This document shows, one piece after another, positions 7,581 through 16,358 of a stretch of DNA of 32,991 nucleotides; positions within the stretch are counted from its first letter, which is position 1; each line of letters opens with the position of its first letter. The notes under the pieces were generated by a model that had not been told where the DNA came from, searched no databases, and saw only the letters and a program-made list of their open reading frames with translations. Origin of the DNA: a bacterium (GTDB lineage Bacteria > Ratteibacteria > UBA8468 > B48-G9 > JAFGKM01); contig DAOOVW010000017.1 in assembly GCA_035370465.1 (NCBI GenBank), positions 1 to 32,991 of the forward strand. The letters run 5' to 3'. The translations under genes and the position numbers were made by a program.

Positions 7581-9197
7581 ATGAAAAAAAGATATAGAAA
7601 AAGTAAAGAGATTATTGCAAAAAACATGGGAACATCAGTTATTAAAGAGCAATTACTTTCTTCTGATATATACAAAAGTAGAAAGTTTTCCAATATTGGA
7701 AATGTTATTGTCTATATAGGAGATGTCATTAAGTGCCTCCGTTTATTGCCTGATGGTATTGTAGATTGTGTTATAACAAGTCCTCCCTATTGGAAACAGA
7801 GAGATTATAAGGACCCTCACCAAATTGGTCAAGAAAGCACCTATCAAGAATATGTAAAAAATCTTGTTGGTGTTTTTACAGAAATGAAAAGGGTCTTAAA
7901 GCCCACAGGAACATTTTTTTTAAATGTAGGATATAAATACCAGAATAAGGAATTGTTACTTATCCCTGAACTATTGGCAATTGAACTACAAAAGAATGGT
8001 TGGACTCTTTTAAACAAAATTATTTGGAATAAGCCCAATGCTATGCCATCTTCATTTGATAGTAGATTTTCAAATGTTTATGAGCCAGTATTTTTATTTG
8101 TGAAAAATGAAAGTAAATATAAATATTATTTGTCAATAGATACACTGAGATTGCCTGTAAATAATTTTGTCAATAATAAAAATCCAGAAGATATATTAGG
8201 TTTTGAGGTAGAAAACTCATTATTAAAAGACAAAAAAATTAAAGGATATATTTCCAAAGTTTTTAAAAATTCCAGAGGTGATATACTCGCCCAGGTGAAT
8301 TGGGATGATAGGAAAAATACTATTGAGATTGTAAATGATTTTAATAAAGAATCCCAGATTTCAATTGGTTTAATTTGTGAGGATTGTGGTAGAACCATGA
8401 AACATGAAATAGATATAAATAGTCATCTCAATTGTAAGGGATTTCCAAAACCTATATTACCCCCAGTAGCAAACTTTAATAACTTAATAGAATTAAGTGA
8501 TTCATCTTTGTTTTCTTCTGTTTCTCCTCAATTTTTTCAAAATAGTAGACGAGTTTACAATGGTAAATTCAAATTAAGTCCTGACAATAGAGGTGCTTCT
8601 CCTGGAGCAAGGAAATCACTATTTGGAGAATATTTTGTTTTACAAAGGAGATACGAAATTTTCCAACCAATAATTGCTGATTATCTTGCATTTTGGAAAA
8701 GAAAAAAAAACATCACTACGAAGGAAATTGATAAACTATTAGGATATAAAGACACAGCAGGTCATTGGTTTAGAAAGGATACAGGTAGTTGGGGACGGGG
8801 GGGATCTATTCCTCTGCCAGATGATTGGTTTAAACTAAAAGAAATACTTGAATTTGATAATATCTATGATAGATGGATTACAGAAACTCATTTAGTTCTT
8901 CAAACAGTGAGAGCACACCCCAAAGGTAAAAATCCGGGTGATGTGTGGAATATAAAACTACAACCTTTTTCTGGTAATCACTTTGCTATTTTCCCTGAGG
9001 AACTTGTCAAAAGGTGCATTTTGTCAGGATGTCCTGAACAAGGAGTTGTATTAGACCCATTTGCTGGTTCTGGAACAACAGGCAAAGTTGCCCAAGAATT
9101 AGGTAGGGATGGAATATTAATAGAACTTGTTCCAAAGTATTTAGATATTATTAAAAAAAGATGTAAAAACATTAAGGAAGTGATTTATGTTAAATGA
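7581..9197 (+). CDS. Type II DNA methyltransferase, beta class, probably N4-cytosine
   Basis: S-adenosylmethionine-dependent DNA methylase of a restriction-modification pair. Catalytic motif IV, TSPPYW, is near the N-terminus (residues 66-71) and SAM motif I, DPFAGSGTTG, near the C-terminus (492-501), which is the beta-class order; SPPY rather than DPPY favours N4-methylcytosine. The 538-residue length is explained by a large middle region (about 180-450) that should contain target recognition. It includes a putative C2HC zinc knuckle (Cys266, Cys269, His282, Cys285) and a later helix-turn-helix-like segment (KEIDKLLGYKDTAGHWFR, about 376-398). No Shine-Dalgarno is seen before this ATG, and an internal ATG at 7626 is an alternative. 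It overlaps the endonuclease gene by 11 bases. Specificity cannot be read from sequence. Confidence 0.93.
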   Translation: MKKRYRKSKEIIAKNMGTSVIKEQLLSSDIYKSRKFSNIGNVIVYIGDVIKCLRLLPDGIVDCVITSPPYWKQRDYKDPHQIGQESTYQEYVKNLVGVFTEMKRVLKPTGTFFLNVGYKYQNKELLLIPELLAIELQKNGWTLLNKIIWNKPNAMPSSFDSRFSNVYEPVFLFVKNESKYKYYLSIDTLRLPVNNFVNNKNPEDILGFEVENSLLKDKKIKGYISKVFKNSRGDILAQVNWDDRKNTIEIVNDFNKESQISIGLICEDCGRTMKHEIDINSHLNCKGFPKPILPPVANFNNLIELSDSSLFSSVSPQFFQNSRRVYNGKFKLSPDNRGASPGARKSLFGEYFVLQRRYEIFQPIIADYLAFWKRKKNITTKEIDKLLGYKDTAGHWFRKDTGSWGRGGSIPLPDDWFKLKEILEFDNIYDRWITETHLVLQTVRAHPKGKNPGDVWNIKLQPFSGNHFAIFPEELVKRCILSGCPEQGVVLDPFAGSGTTGKVAQELGRDGILIELVPKYLDIIKKRCKNIKEVIYVK

Positions 9198-9942
9198 TAT
9201 TGAATTAGAGAAAAAAGAAAAGCAATATTTTGATTTAATTCTACTTCATTTAAAACAGGACTTAAATTCCCTGATGGATGGATTAAACTCACGGATAAAA
9301 ATTCTAAATAACTGGTATGATAACTTTATAAAAACAGCAAGAAGTGGTTATAAATCATCAGATTTGGATACTGGGGCAGAGAGAATTTTTCATCATTTCT
9401 TTGCTTCTATTTTAAAGTTTCCAAATTCTTCTCCTGTGGGTTCTGACTTGATGTTTGAACTTCCAGATTCCTTTATGCATATTGAAATTAAAACTGCTCT
9501 TATAGATAATCCTTCGGATTATAAAGGTAAAATTAATATTGCTATAAACCAAACTTCATATAGAGTGAATAATGTATTTTTACCTAACTTACCTCAATAT
9601 TATAAATCATCATCTTTCAATGAAGAAAAACCATGTTTAACTTATATTATTCAGATAGTTCACAAACACGCTAAACCAGATATTAAAGCAATCAAATTAG
9701 TATGTATTCCTAATGGACAACTTTACACACATTATGGAAAGAGTATTTTTAAAAGTGGTAAGGGTGGTTATACTAAGGCAAAAGATTTTCGTTATAATTA
9801 CTCTGCTGAACCATATTTTAAACTTTTATCAAAAAAATATAGAGAAAAGATATTCAGGATTGAGTTAGTATATTTAGCAAAAGATATAAAAAGAAAGGAT
9901 ATTACTAATCTTTCGGATGTTCCTGTTCACTTTCAATTTTAA
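9187..9942 (+). CDS. Type II restriction endonuclease, PD-(D/E)XK fold
   Basis: 251 residues, assigned from both context and motif. Residues 83-102 contain a PD-(D/E)XK-like core: Asp87 in PVGSDLMFEL, then Glu100-Ile101-Lys102 in MHIEIKTAL, with an upstream helix Glu (AERIFHHFF, Glu65). It starts inside the methyltransferase gene behind AAGGAAG at a good distance, the usual layout in which nuclease synthesis is coupled to protective methylase. It should cut the sequence that the partner modifies. The recognition site and cleavage position are unknown, and no controller (C) protein gene is present nearby. Confidence 0.82.
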   Translation: MLNDIELEKKEKQYFDLILLHLKQDLNSLMDGLNSRIKILNNWYDNFIKTARSGYKSSDLDTGAERIFHHFFASILKFPNSSPVGSDLMFELPDSFMHIEIKTALIDNPSDYKGKINIAINQTSYRVNNVFLPNLPQYYKSSSFNEEKPCLTYIIQIVHKHAKPDIKAIKLVCIPNGQLYTHYGKSIFKSGKGGYTKAKDFRYNYSAEPYFKLLSKKYREKIFRIELVYLAKDIKRKDITNLSDVPVHFQF

Positions 9943-9949
9943 GTTTACT

Positions 9950-10123
9950 ATGTTTAACCGTACAGGTTGAATAAAAGAATTAACAGAAAAGGCAAAAGGT
10001 CTGTGTTTTTTAAATGTAAAAAACGATGAATTTTTAAAAACTATGTTATTTAAATATAAAATTTATGTAAAAAATAATCCTTATAATATTTCACTACAAA
10101 ACATAAAGAAATATGGAAAATAA
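9950..10123 (+). pseudogene. Short ORF broken by an in-frame TGA, function unknown
   Basis: An ATG at 9950 opens MFNRTG, is stopped by TGA at 9968-9970, and the same frame then continues for 50 sense codons (IKELTEKAKGL... to YGK) up to TAA at 10121-10123. The continuation has protein-like composition. It ends inside the next ORF, overlapping it by 11 bases as functional operon neighbours do. TGA is a normal stop elsewhere in this window, so the simplest reading is a decayed small gene, perhaps a TGG-to-TGA change. There is no Shine-Dalgarno and no family was recognised. It may also be chance. Confidence 0.3.
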
Positions 10124-10354
10124 AGAATTAGAAAATATAATAAAAAATAGGAAACAATGGGTAAATTCTTCAATTGAGAATAATTTTGATTTTGATAGTA
10201 TTTTATCTGGGTTATATAGTGACCCATCTAATTTCATATATGAACTATTACAAAATGCAGAAGATGAAGGTGCAACAGAAATTAGATTTGAACTCTATGA
10301 AGATTAGATATTTGTCATAATGGGAAAGATTTTGATGAGGGGGAGAGATTTTAA
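10113..10354 (+). pseudogene. Broken N-terminus of a sacsin-like HATPase defence-type protein
   Basis: The first 64 codons encode a typical N-terminus of large bacterial proteins with a sacsin/Hsp90-like ATP-binding domain: SILSGLYSDPSNFIYELLQN followed by AEDEGATEIRFELYED. That frame stops at 10305-10307, but the frame beginning at 10301 continues the same domain as RLDICHNGKDFDEG before a stop at 10352-10354. Thus a frameshift lies near 10301-10304, and everything beyond the first 80 or so of probably a thousand or more residues is missing. Such ATPases are often found beside restriction or other defence genes, which fits the adjacent R-M pair. The assignment comes from recalled family motifs, but the frame-shifted continuation is visible in the sequence. 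Confidence 0.75.
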
Positions 10355-10400
10355 AACTCTGTACCTAAGTGTAGCAATTTTCCACTAAGGATTAAAAGTT

Positions 10401-10446
10401 TTTTCTCTCCACTCTCCACTTAAATATGAACTGAGTTAGTGAATAT
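10401..10446 (+). repeat. Dispersed repeat ahead of the GH2 gene
   Basis: TTTTCTCTCCACTCTCCACT then TAAATATGAACTGAGTTAGTG. A related copy lies at 16567-16620 (ATATGAACGAAGTGAAGTG) ahead of trkA, and a shorter relative at about 13669-13699 ahead of thrC. All three sit within about 100 bases upstream of a plus-strand start codon. Confidence 0.5.
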
Positions 10447-10480
10447 TTACCTTGAAGTTAATCATTACAAAGGGAGGAAT

Positions 10481-12172
10481 ATGGAAAGAACAGAATTTCC
10501 AAGACCTGATTTTAAAAGAGATGAGTATAAAATTTTAAATGGAATATGGGATTTTGAAATTGATAAATCTAATACAGGAATTGAAAGAGAATTATTTTTA
10601 AAAGATAAAAAGTTTTCCGAAAAAATAGTTATTCCTTTTCCTCCAGAGAGTAAATTGTCAAAAATTAATGAAAAGGATTTTATGGTTTCAGTATGGTATA
10701 AAAAAGAAATTGAAATTCCTGAAAATTGGAAGAACAAGAGAATATTTTTAAATTTTGGTGCAGTTGATTTTAAAGCAAGCGTATGGATAAATGAACATTT
10801 CTTAGGTACCCATATTGGTGGATATACTCCTTTTAGTTTTGAAATAACAAATTACTTAAAAAGAGGTAAAAATTACATTGTTTTAAATGCTTATGATGAC
10901 AATCGACTAAACCTTCAACCTGCTGGAAAACAGTCATTAAAATATAATTCCTATGGATGTTCTTATACCAGAACTACTGGTATATGGCAGACTGTATATC
11001 TTGTTGCTACTGGCAAAAATTATATTGAAAAAATCAAAATTTCTCCTGATATTGAAAATGAGAAGGTTAACTTTTTTATTGACACAACTGGTGGTAAATT
11101 TTTAGAATTTGAAATATACTTTTCAAATGAAAAAATTGGTTTTGGTAAGTTTAAAGTAGACAAAAATGGAATATATTCAGTGCCTATAAATAAAATAATT
11201 TTTTGGGATTATAAAAATCCAGCATTATATGATGTTAAAATTAAACTTTTTGAAGATAATAAAACTTTGGTAGATGAAATTTATACTTATTTTGGTATAA
11301 GAACAATAAAAATTGCGGGTAATAGGATATATTTAAATGGTGAAAAATTATTTATGAAAATGGTACTTGACCAGGGATATTATCCTGATGGAATTTATAC
11401 TGCAAAAAACCAGGAAGAATTTAAAAAAGATATTTTAATTTCAAAAAATTTAGGATTTAATGGGGCAAGATTACATCAAAAAATTTTTGACCCAATTTAT
11501 TTGTATTGGGCTGATAAATTGGGCTATCTTGTATGGGAGGAATATCCAAATTGGGGAATAAAAAATCGCATTAGTGAAGAAACATTTCATATTTTATTGT
11601 ACGAATGGATTTCTTCAATAGAAAGAGATATTAATCATCCTTCTATAATTGGTTGGTGTCCCTTAAATGAGACAACTATATTTCAGAACTCAGACCTTGT
11701 AAAAACTCTATATAGAATAACAAAGAAGTTTGATATTACAAGACCAGTGATTGATACAAGTGGATATATTCATGTTGAAACAGATATTTACGACTGTCAC
11801 AATTATAAACAAAATCCAGAAGAATTTAAAAATGATTTTGAAAAATTTAAAACACAAGATACCATTTGGAAAAATTTTCCAGAATATGATGCAGAGTATA
11901 AAGGACAACCTTATTGGATAAGTGAATATGGTGGAATATGGTGGAGTGAAGAAGAAAGTGGGTGGGGATATGGAGATAGACCTAAAAATAAAAAAGAGTT
12001 TCTTGAAAGATACAATGGTTTGACAAAAGTTTTATTAAATCATCCGAAAATATCTGGTTTTTGTTATACTCAATTATATGATGTAGAACAAGAGAAAAAT
12101 GGACTTTATACTTATGAAAGAGAAGTGAAATTTAATCCAGAAATTATAAGAAGAATTAATTCTGGTTTATAA
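10481..12172 (+). CDS. Glycoside hydrolase family 2 (beta-glycosidase)
   Basis: A retaining glycosidase of the GH2 clan (beta-galactosidase, beta-glucuronidase and beta-mannosidase relatives), 563 residues. Domain order is jelly-roll sugar-binding (about 1-180, opening RTEFPRPDFKRDEYKILNGI), Ig-like (about 180-275) and TIM barrel (about 276-563). The acid/base is Glu397 in GWCPLNET and the nucleophile probably Glu482 in WISEYGG. There is no signal peptide, so it acts in the cytoplasm. The start chosen has AGGGAGG five bases upstream and gives the normal family N-terminus; an in-frame GTG at 10439 would add 14 residues without support. It stands alone between the R-M island and the threonine operon. 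Substrate specificity cannot be decided from the sequence. Confidence 0.9.
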   Translation: MERTEFPRPDFKRDEYKILNGIWDFEIDKSNTGIERELFLKDKKFSEKIVIPFPPESKLSKINEKDFMVSVWYKKEIEIPENWKNKRIFLNFGAVDFKASVWINEHFLGTHIGGYTPFSFEITNYLKRGKNYIVLNAYDDNRLNLQPAGKQSLKYNSYGCSYTRTTGIWQTVYLVATGKNYIEKIKISPDIENEKVNFFIDTTGGKFLEFEIYFSNEKIGFGKFKVDKNGIYSVPINKIIFWDYKNPALYDVKIKLFEDNKTLVDEIYTYFGIRTIKIAGNRIYLNGEKLFMKMVLDQGYYPDGIYTAKNQEEFKKDILISKNLGFNGARLHQKIFDPIYLYWADKLGYLVWEEYPNWGIKNRISEETFHILLYEWISSIERDINHPSIIGWCPLNETTIFQNSDLVKTLYRITKKFDITRPVIDTSGYIHVETDIYDCHNYKQNPEEFKNDFEKFKTQDTIWKNFPEYDAEYKGQPYWISEYGGIWWSEEESGWGYGDRPKNKKEFLERYNGLTKVLLNHPKISGFCYTQLYDVEQEKNGLYTYEREVKFNPEIIRRINSGL

Positions 12173-12294
12173 TTTATCAATGGAAATACTTTCAAATCAT
12201 CCCTCTTTACAGTCTAATATTTATTGAATATCAAAAAATCTGCATTTACTCAATCTGAAATTTTCCTCTTGAAATTAAAGATGTTTATCAAATG

Positions 12295-12303
12295 TGATAT
12301 AAT
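12295..12303 (+). promoter_or_regulatory. Extended -10 promoter of the hom-thrC operon
   Basis: TGA followed by TATAAT (12298-12303), the same TGN-TATAAT form as upstream of trpD, with a poor -35 (TTAAAG 12275-12280, 17 bp spacer). The start of transcription would be near 12310, some 30 bases before the hom ATG, which has AGGTG at 12328-12332. Confidence 0.5.
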
Positions 12304-12338
12304 AAAACAATATAAAATTTAAGAAAATAGGTGAAAAA

Positions 12339-13625
12339 ATGAATAAAGATGAAATAAAAATAGGGCTTGTTGGATGTGGAACTGTTGGGTCTGCTTTTTT
12401 GAAAGAAATTATTAAGAAAAAAGGTGAGATAAAAAAGAAAACAGGACTGAATATTACATTAAGTAAAATATATGATAAGAATAAAAAAAAGAAAAGTTTA
12501 CTGCCAGAAAAATTTGTATCTTCTCCAGAGGATATAATTAATGACCCTGAAATAGATATATTTGTTGAACTTATTGGAGGTATTTCTCCATCTTATGAAT
12601 ATGTAGTTAAAGCAATTGAAAATAAAAAAAGTGTTGTAACAGCAAATAAAGCATTAATATCCGAAAAGGGGAAAGAACTATTTGAAAAATCAAAACAGGC
12701 AAATGTTTATATTGGTTTTGAAGGAAGTGTTGGAGGTGCTATTCCTGTAATAAATATTTTAAAAGAAAGTTTTATTGGGAATAAGATTATGACAGTAATG
12801 GGGATTTTAAATGGAACTACAAATTATATACTTACAAAAATGTATCATGAAGGGATTGATTATGAACAGGCATTAAAGGATGCCCAGAAAAATGGATATG
12901 CAGAAGTGAACCCATCTCTTGACATTAAAGGTATAGATACTGCACATAAACTTGCAATACTTACAACTCTTTCATTTAATAAATGGATTGATTGGAAAAA
13001 AATAAAAATTGAAGGTATAGATAAAATAGAAATTGAAGATATAAAATTTGCAGATGAATTTGGATATAGAATTAAACTTTTAGGGATATCAAAAATAAAT
13101 AATTCTAAAAAATTGGAATTAAGAGTTCATCCTGTTTTAATTTCTAAAGGTCATTTATTATCTCTTGTTGATGGTGTTTATAATGCTGTATACTTTGAAG
13201 GTGATATGATAGGAAAATCCCTTCTTTATGGAGAAGGTGCAGGAAGTTATGCTGCTGCAAGTTCTGTTATATCCGATGTTATTGGTATTTCAAAGAAAAT
13301 TGTAAATAATAATAAAAATGCTGATATTTTATGGACTAATAGAGAAATTGAAATACAACCATTTCAGGAACTTCAAAGCAGATATTATTTCAGATTTACA
13401 GCAATTGATAAACCGGGGGTATTGTCAAAAATTTCAAAAGTTTTAGGAGAAAACAATATAAGTATTTCTTCTGTTATACAAAAAGAGGAAAATCCCCAAA
13501 AAGCAGTTCCTATTGTTATGTTAACACATAAAGCAATTGAAAATGATGTTGAGAAAGCAATAAATGGAATAAATAAACTTACAATAATTAAGAAACCAAC
13601 TGTTGTAATAAGAGTTGAAGAATAA
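12339..13625 (+). CDS. hom: Homoserine dehydrogenase with ACT domain
   Basis: Reduces aspartate semialdehyde to homoserine with NAD(P)H. 428 residues, a monofunctional enzyme without aspartokinase. The Rossmann motif GLVGCGTVG (9-17) is at the N-terminus; TANKALIS, GSVGGAIPVI and GILNGTTNYILTKM follow; the catalytic dimerisation region contains DAQKNGYAEVNPSLDIKGID then TAHKLAIL. A C-terminal ACT domain (about 348-425, RFTAIDKPGVLSKISKVLGE) predicts allosteric feedback, usually by threonine. AGGTG gives a good ribosome site. It heads an operon with thrC and the apgM-like gene. Confidence 0.96.
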   Translation: MNKDEIKIGLVGCGTVGSAFLKEIIKKKGEIKKKTGLNITLSKIYDKNKKKKSLLPEKFVSSPEDIINDPEIDIFVELIGGISPSYEYVVKAIENKKSVVTANKALISEKGKELFEKSKQANVYIGFEGSVGGAIPVINILKESFIGNKIMTVMGILNGTTNYILTKMYHEGIDYEQALKDAQKNGYAEVNPSLDIKGIDTAHKLAILTTLSFNKWIDWKKIKIEGIDKIEIEDIKFADEFGYRIKLLGISKINNSKKLELRVHPVLISKGHLLSLVDGVYNAVYFEGDMIGKSLLYGEGAGSYAAASSVISDVIGISKKIVNNNKNADILWTNREIEIQPFQELQSRYYFRFTAIDKPGVLSKISKVLGENNISISSVIQKEENPQKAVPIVMLTHKAIENDVEKAINGINKLTIIKKPTVVIRVEE

Positions 13626-13700
13626 ATTCCCCCTCACTCTACCCTCTGCACAACGGGGTTGAGGGGATTTTCTCCTACTTAAATATTAATATTTACTAAA
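13626..13700. repeat. C-rich palindromic repeat between hom and thrC
   Basis: Arms CCCCTCA (13630-13636) and TGAGGGG (13660-13666) flank a short spacer; with mismatches the arms extend into AAATTCC and GGATTTT. It belongs to the same family as the larger element at 16359-16452. Its position inside an otherwise tight operon suggests an RNA hairpin between two cistrons. The remainder (about 13669-13699) resembles the repeat at 10401. Confidence 0.6.
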
Positions 13701-15068
13701 ATGGAAAAAATACTTTATAGAAGCACTAATGGAAAAGCACCAATTGTGAGTTTTAAAGAAGCATTACTTAATGGACAAGCACCTGATTATGGTCTTTATG
13801 TTCCTACTTTCATACCAAAGATAAGAATTGATGAAATAAAATGTTTGAAACAAAAACCATATTTTGAAGTTGCCTTTCACATACTTTATAAATTTTTAAA
13901 AGGAGAGATAGGAGAAAAAGAACTTTTTGAGATGTGCAAAAATGTATATGATTTTGATGTGCCTATAATTGAAATTGAAAAAGGCAAATTATATATTCTC
14001 CGTTTGGATAAAGGACCTACCTGCTCATTTAAGGATTTTGCAGCAAAAATGATGGCATCACTTATGGAATATTTTGCAAAAGAGGAAAATAAAAAATTAA
14101 CAGTACTTGTTGCAACTTCAGGAGATACAGGAGGGGCAGTTGCAAATTCATTTTATAAGAAAGAAAATATAAAAGTTGTTGTTCTTTTTCCTGTTGAAGA
14201 GGTCTCTGAAAGGCAAAGAAAACAAATGACAACCTTAGGGGAAAATATTTTACCTATAGGTATCAAGGGGAAATTTGATGATTGTCAGAACTTTGTTAAA
14301 AGAGCATTTAATGATATATCTCTTTCTTCTTTGAATTTAACATCTGCTAATTCAATAAATATTGGTAGATTACTTCCCCAGATTGTTTATTATTTTTATG
14401 CATATCTAAAATTTGAAAAAGAAATTGTTTTTTCTGTTCCAAGTGGGAATTTTGGAAATCTTATGGGAGGGGTAATTGGTAAAAAAATGGGTTTGCCAGT
14501 AAAAAAATTTCTTGTTGCAGTAAATGAAAATAATGAATTTCCTGAGTTTTTAAGGACAGGTGAATATATGCCTGTTATTCCTTCTAAAAAATGCAGTTCA
14601 AATGCTATGAATGTTGGACATCCAAGTAATTTTGCTCGTCTTATTGACATTTATGGTGGCTGGATAATGGATGAAAGAGATAAAGATGGAAAAGTTATAA
14701 AATATGGAGTAATGAAAAGGAAACCAGATATGGAAAAAATGAGAAATGATTTTATTTCTTTTTCAATATCAAATGAAGAAGTAGATGAGACAATTAAAAA
14801 TTACTATCAAAAATATAAAATAGTTATTGAGCCACATACCGCAGTTGGAATAAAAAGTTATGAAAAAAGTCAAATTAGTGATTTGGTAATTGTTCTTCAA
14901 ACAGCAGACCCGGCAAAATTTCCAGAAAAGATAAAACAACTTTTAAATATTGAACCAAAAATACCAGAAGCATTAGCGAAAATACTCACTAAAAAAGAGG
15001 ATTCATTTGATGTTTTAGAAAATAATTATGATGTGTTTAAAAAATATCTTCTGGATAAAATAAAATGA
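13701..15068 (+). CDS. thrC: Threonine synthase ThrC
   Basis: PLP enzyme converting O-phosphohomoserine to threonine. 455 residues, the longer ThrC type with the N-terminal YRSTNGKAPIVSFKEALLNG segment. The PLP lysine is Lys111 in GPTCSFKDFAAKMM; VATSGDTGGAVANSF binds the cofactor and substrate phosphate; SANSINIGRLLPQIVYY and VPSGNFGNLMGG are family signatures. There is no Shine-Dalgarno before the ATG, which follows a repeat. The final codons overlap the next gene by ATGA, tying the apgM-like gene to threonine synthesis. Confidence 0.96.
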   Translation: MEKILYRSTNGKAPIVSFKEALLNGQAPDYGLYVPTFIPKIRIDEIKCLKQKPYFEVAFHILYKFLKGEIGEKELFEMCKNVYDFDVPIIEIEKGKLYILRLDKGPTCSFKDFAAKMMASLMEYFAKEENKKLTVLVATSGDTGGAVANSFYKKENIKVVVLFPVEEVSERQRKQMTTLGENILPIGIKGKFDDCQNFVKRAFNDISLSSLNLTSANSINIGRLLPQIVYYFYAYLKFEKEIVFSVPSGNFGNLMGGVIGKKMGLPVKKFLVAVNENNEFPEFLRTGEYMPVIPSKKCSSNAMNVGHPSNFARLIDIYGGWIMDERDKDGKVIKYGVMKRKPDMEKMRNDFISFSISNEEVDETIKNYYQKYKIVIEPHTAVGIKSYEKSQISDLVIVLQTADPAKFPEKIKQLLNIEPKIPEALAKILTKKEDSFDVLENNYDVFKKYLLDKIK

Positions 15069-16264
15069 AATACTTAATTTTAATAATGGATGGAGCAGCA
15101 GATTACCCTATAGAAAAATTAAATGGTAAAACACCTTTACAGGTGGCAAAAAAGATAAATATAGATAAATTAGCTGAAAAAAGTAGATGCGGTCTTTTAA
15201 AAACCATTCCTGAAAATTTCTCATCTGGTTCTGTTGTTGCAAATCTTTCAATACTTGGTTATGATCCTGAAAAATATTTTAAAGGAAGGGGAGTTCTTGA
15301 AGCAGCAGCAATGGGAATAAAACTTAATAAAAATGATATTGCTTTTAGATGTAATATAATCAATGTTTCAGAAAATAAAATAGTAAGTCATTCAGCAGGG
15401 CATTTTGATGCTGATGAAGGGAAACAATTGATAGATTCCTTAAATGAAAAATTAGGTAGGGAAAATATAGAATTTTATTCTGGTGTTGATTATAGACATG
15501 TACTTGTTATGAGAGAAAAATATTCAGAAAAAGTAAGATGTTATCCTCCACATGATTTTTTAGGTGAAAATTTTTATTCTTTATTACCAACTGAAACTGA
15601 AAAGGAAGGAGAAGAAACATCTGAAATTTTAAGAGAAATGATTGAGAAATCTAAAGAAATTCTTGAAGATCATCCTGTAAATTTAAAAAGGGAAAAAGCA
15701 GGAAAAATGAAAGGCAATTTAATGTGGCCATGGTCACCTGGTAAAAAACCAGACATGGAGACATTTCAGGAAAGGTTTAACATAAAAGGAGCGGTTATTT
15801 CAGGAGTTGACCTTATAAAAGGTATTGGTATTTACTGTGGTTTTGAAGTTATAAATGTTGAAGGAGCAACAGGTGATTATAGAACAAATTATGAAGGAAA
15901 AGCACAAAAATCAATTGAATCACTAAAAGAATACGATTTTGTTTATGTTCATGTTGAGGCGCCTGATGAAGCAAGTCATGAAGGAAATATTGAATTAAAA
16001 ATTAAATGTATTGAGGATTTTGATAAGCGACTTGTTGGTAATATTTTAAGGAATATAGATATTTCAGATATTTCAATAGCAATATTACCTGACCATTATA
16101 CTTCCGTAATTACAGGAAAACATACTGGTGAACCTGTTCCCTTTCTTATATATAAACCAGACCAGTTACCAGATGAAGTAAAGAAATTTGATGAAATAAG
16201 TTGTAAAAATGGTTTTTATAAAATTCTTGAAGGAACATCTTTTATTTATAAACTTATTTCATAA
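15065..16264 (+). CDS. apgM: ApgM-family (COG3635-type) enzyme, probable functional homoserine kinase
   Basis: A 399-residue alkaline-phosphatase-superfamily protein of the archaeal-type cofactor-independent phosphoglycerate mutase family. Metal-site motifs are MDGAADYPI (Asp9), the nucleophile Ser56 in SGSVVANLSILGYDP, APDEASHEGN, LPDHYTS and HTGEPVPF. Members that sit in bacterial hom-thrC operons have long been predicted to replace ThrB as homoserine kinase. That fits here: the operon makes homoserine and uses phosphohomoserine, but no GHMP-type thrB is present. ATGA overlap with thrC supports the same pathway. Residue 57 is Val where I would expect Asp or Glu after the nucleophile serine. 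The alternative is a glycolytic phosphoglycerate mutase. Confidence 0.85.
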   Translation: MKYLILIMDGAADYPIEKLNGKTPLQVAKKINIDKLAEKSRCGLLKTIPENFSSGSVVANLSILGYDPEKYFKGRGVLEAAAMGIKLNKNDIAFRCNIINVSENKIVSHSAGHFDADEGKQLIDSLNEKLGRENIEFYSGVDYRHVLVMREKYSEKVRCYPPHDFLGENFYSLLPTETEKEGEETSEILREMIEKSKEILEDHPVNLKREKAGKMKGNLMWPWSPGKKPDMETFQERFNIKGAVISGVDLIKGIGIYCGFEVINVEGATGDYRTNYEGKAQKSIESLKEYDFVYVHVEAPDEASHEGNIELKIKCIEDFDKRLVGNILRNIDISDISIAILPDHYTSVITGKHTGEPVPFLIYKPDQLPDEVKKFDEISCKNGFYKILEGTSFIYKLIS

Positions 16265-16358
16265 ATTTTCAATGGAAATTATTATGTCAGGCACAAAAGG
16301 ACAAAGTAATCAAGAGTGCAAAATATAAAACAAAAATATAAAATGAAATAAGAAAAAG

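Noticed and set aside
9968..9970. Reassigned TGA (Trp, Gly or selenocysteine) as an explanation for the interrupted ORF
   Set aside because: TGA ends trpD, trpB, trkA2 and the GntR gene in this window, and no SECIS-like hairpin was recognised; gene decay is simpler.
10439..10480. GTG at 10439 as the start of the GH2 gene
   Set aside because: The ATG at 10481 has AGGGAGG directly upstream and gives the usual family N-terminus; the upstream GTG has no ribosome site.
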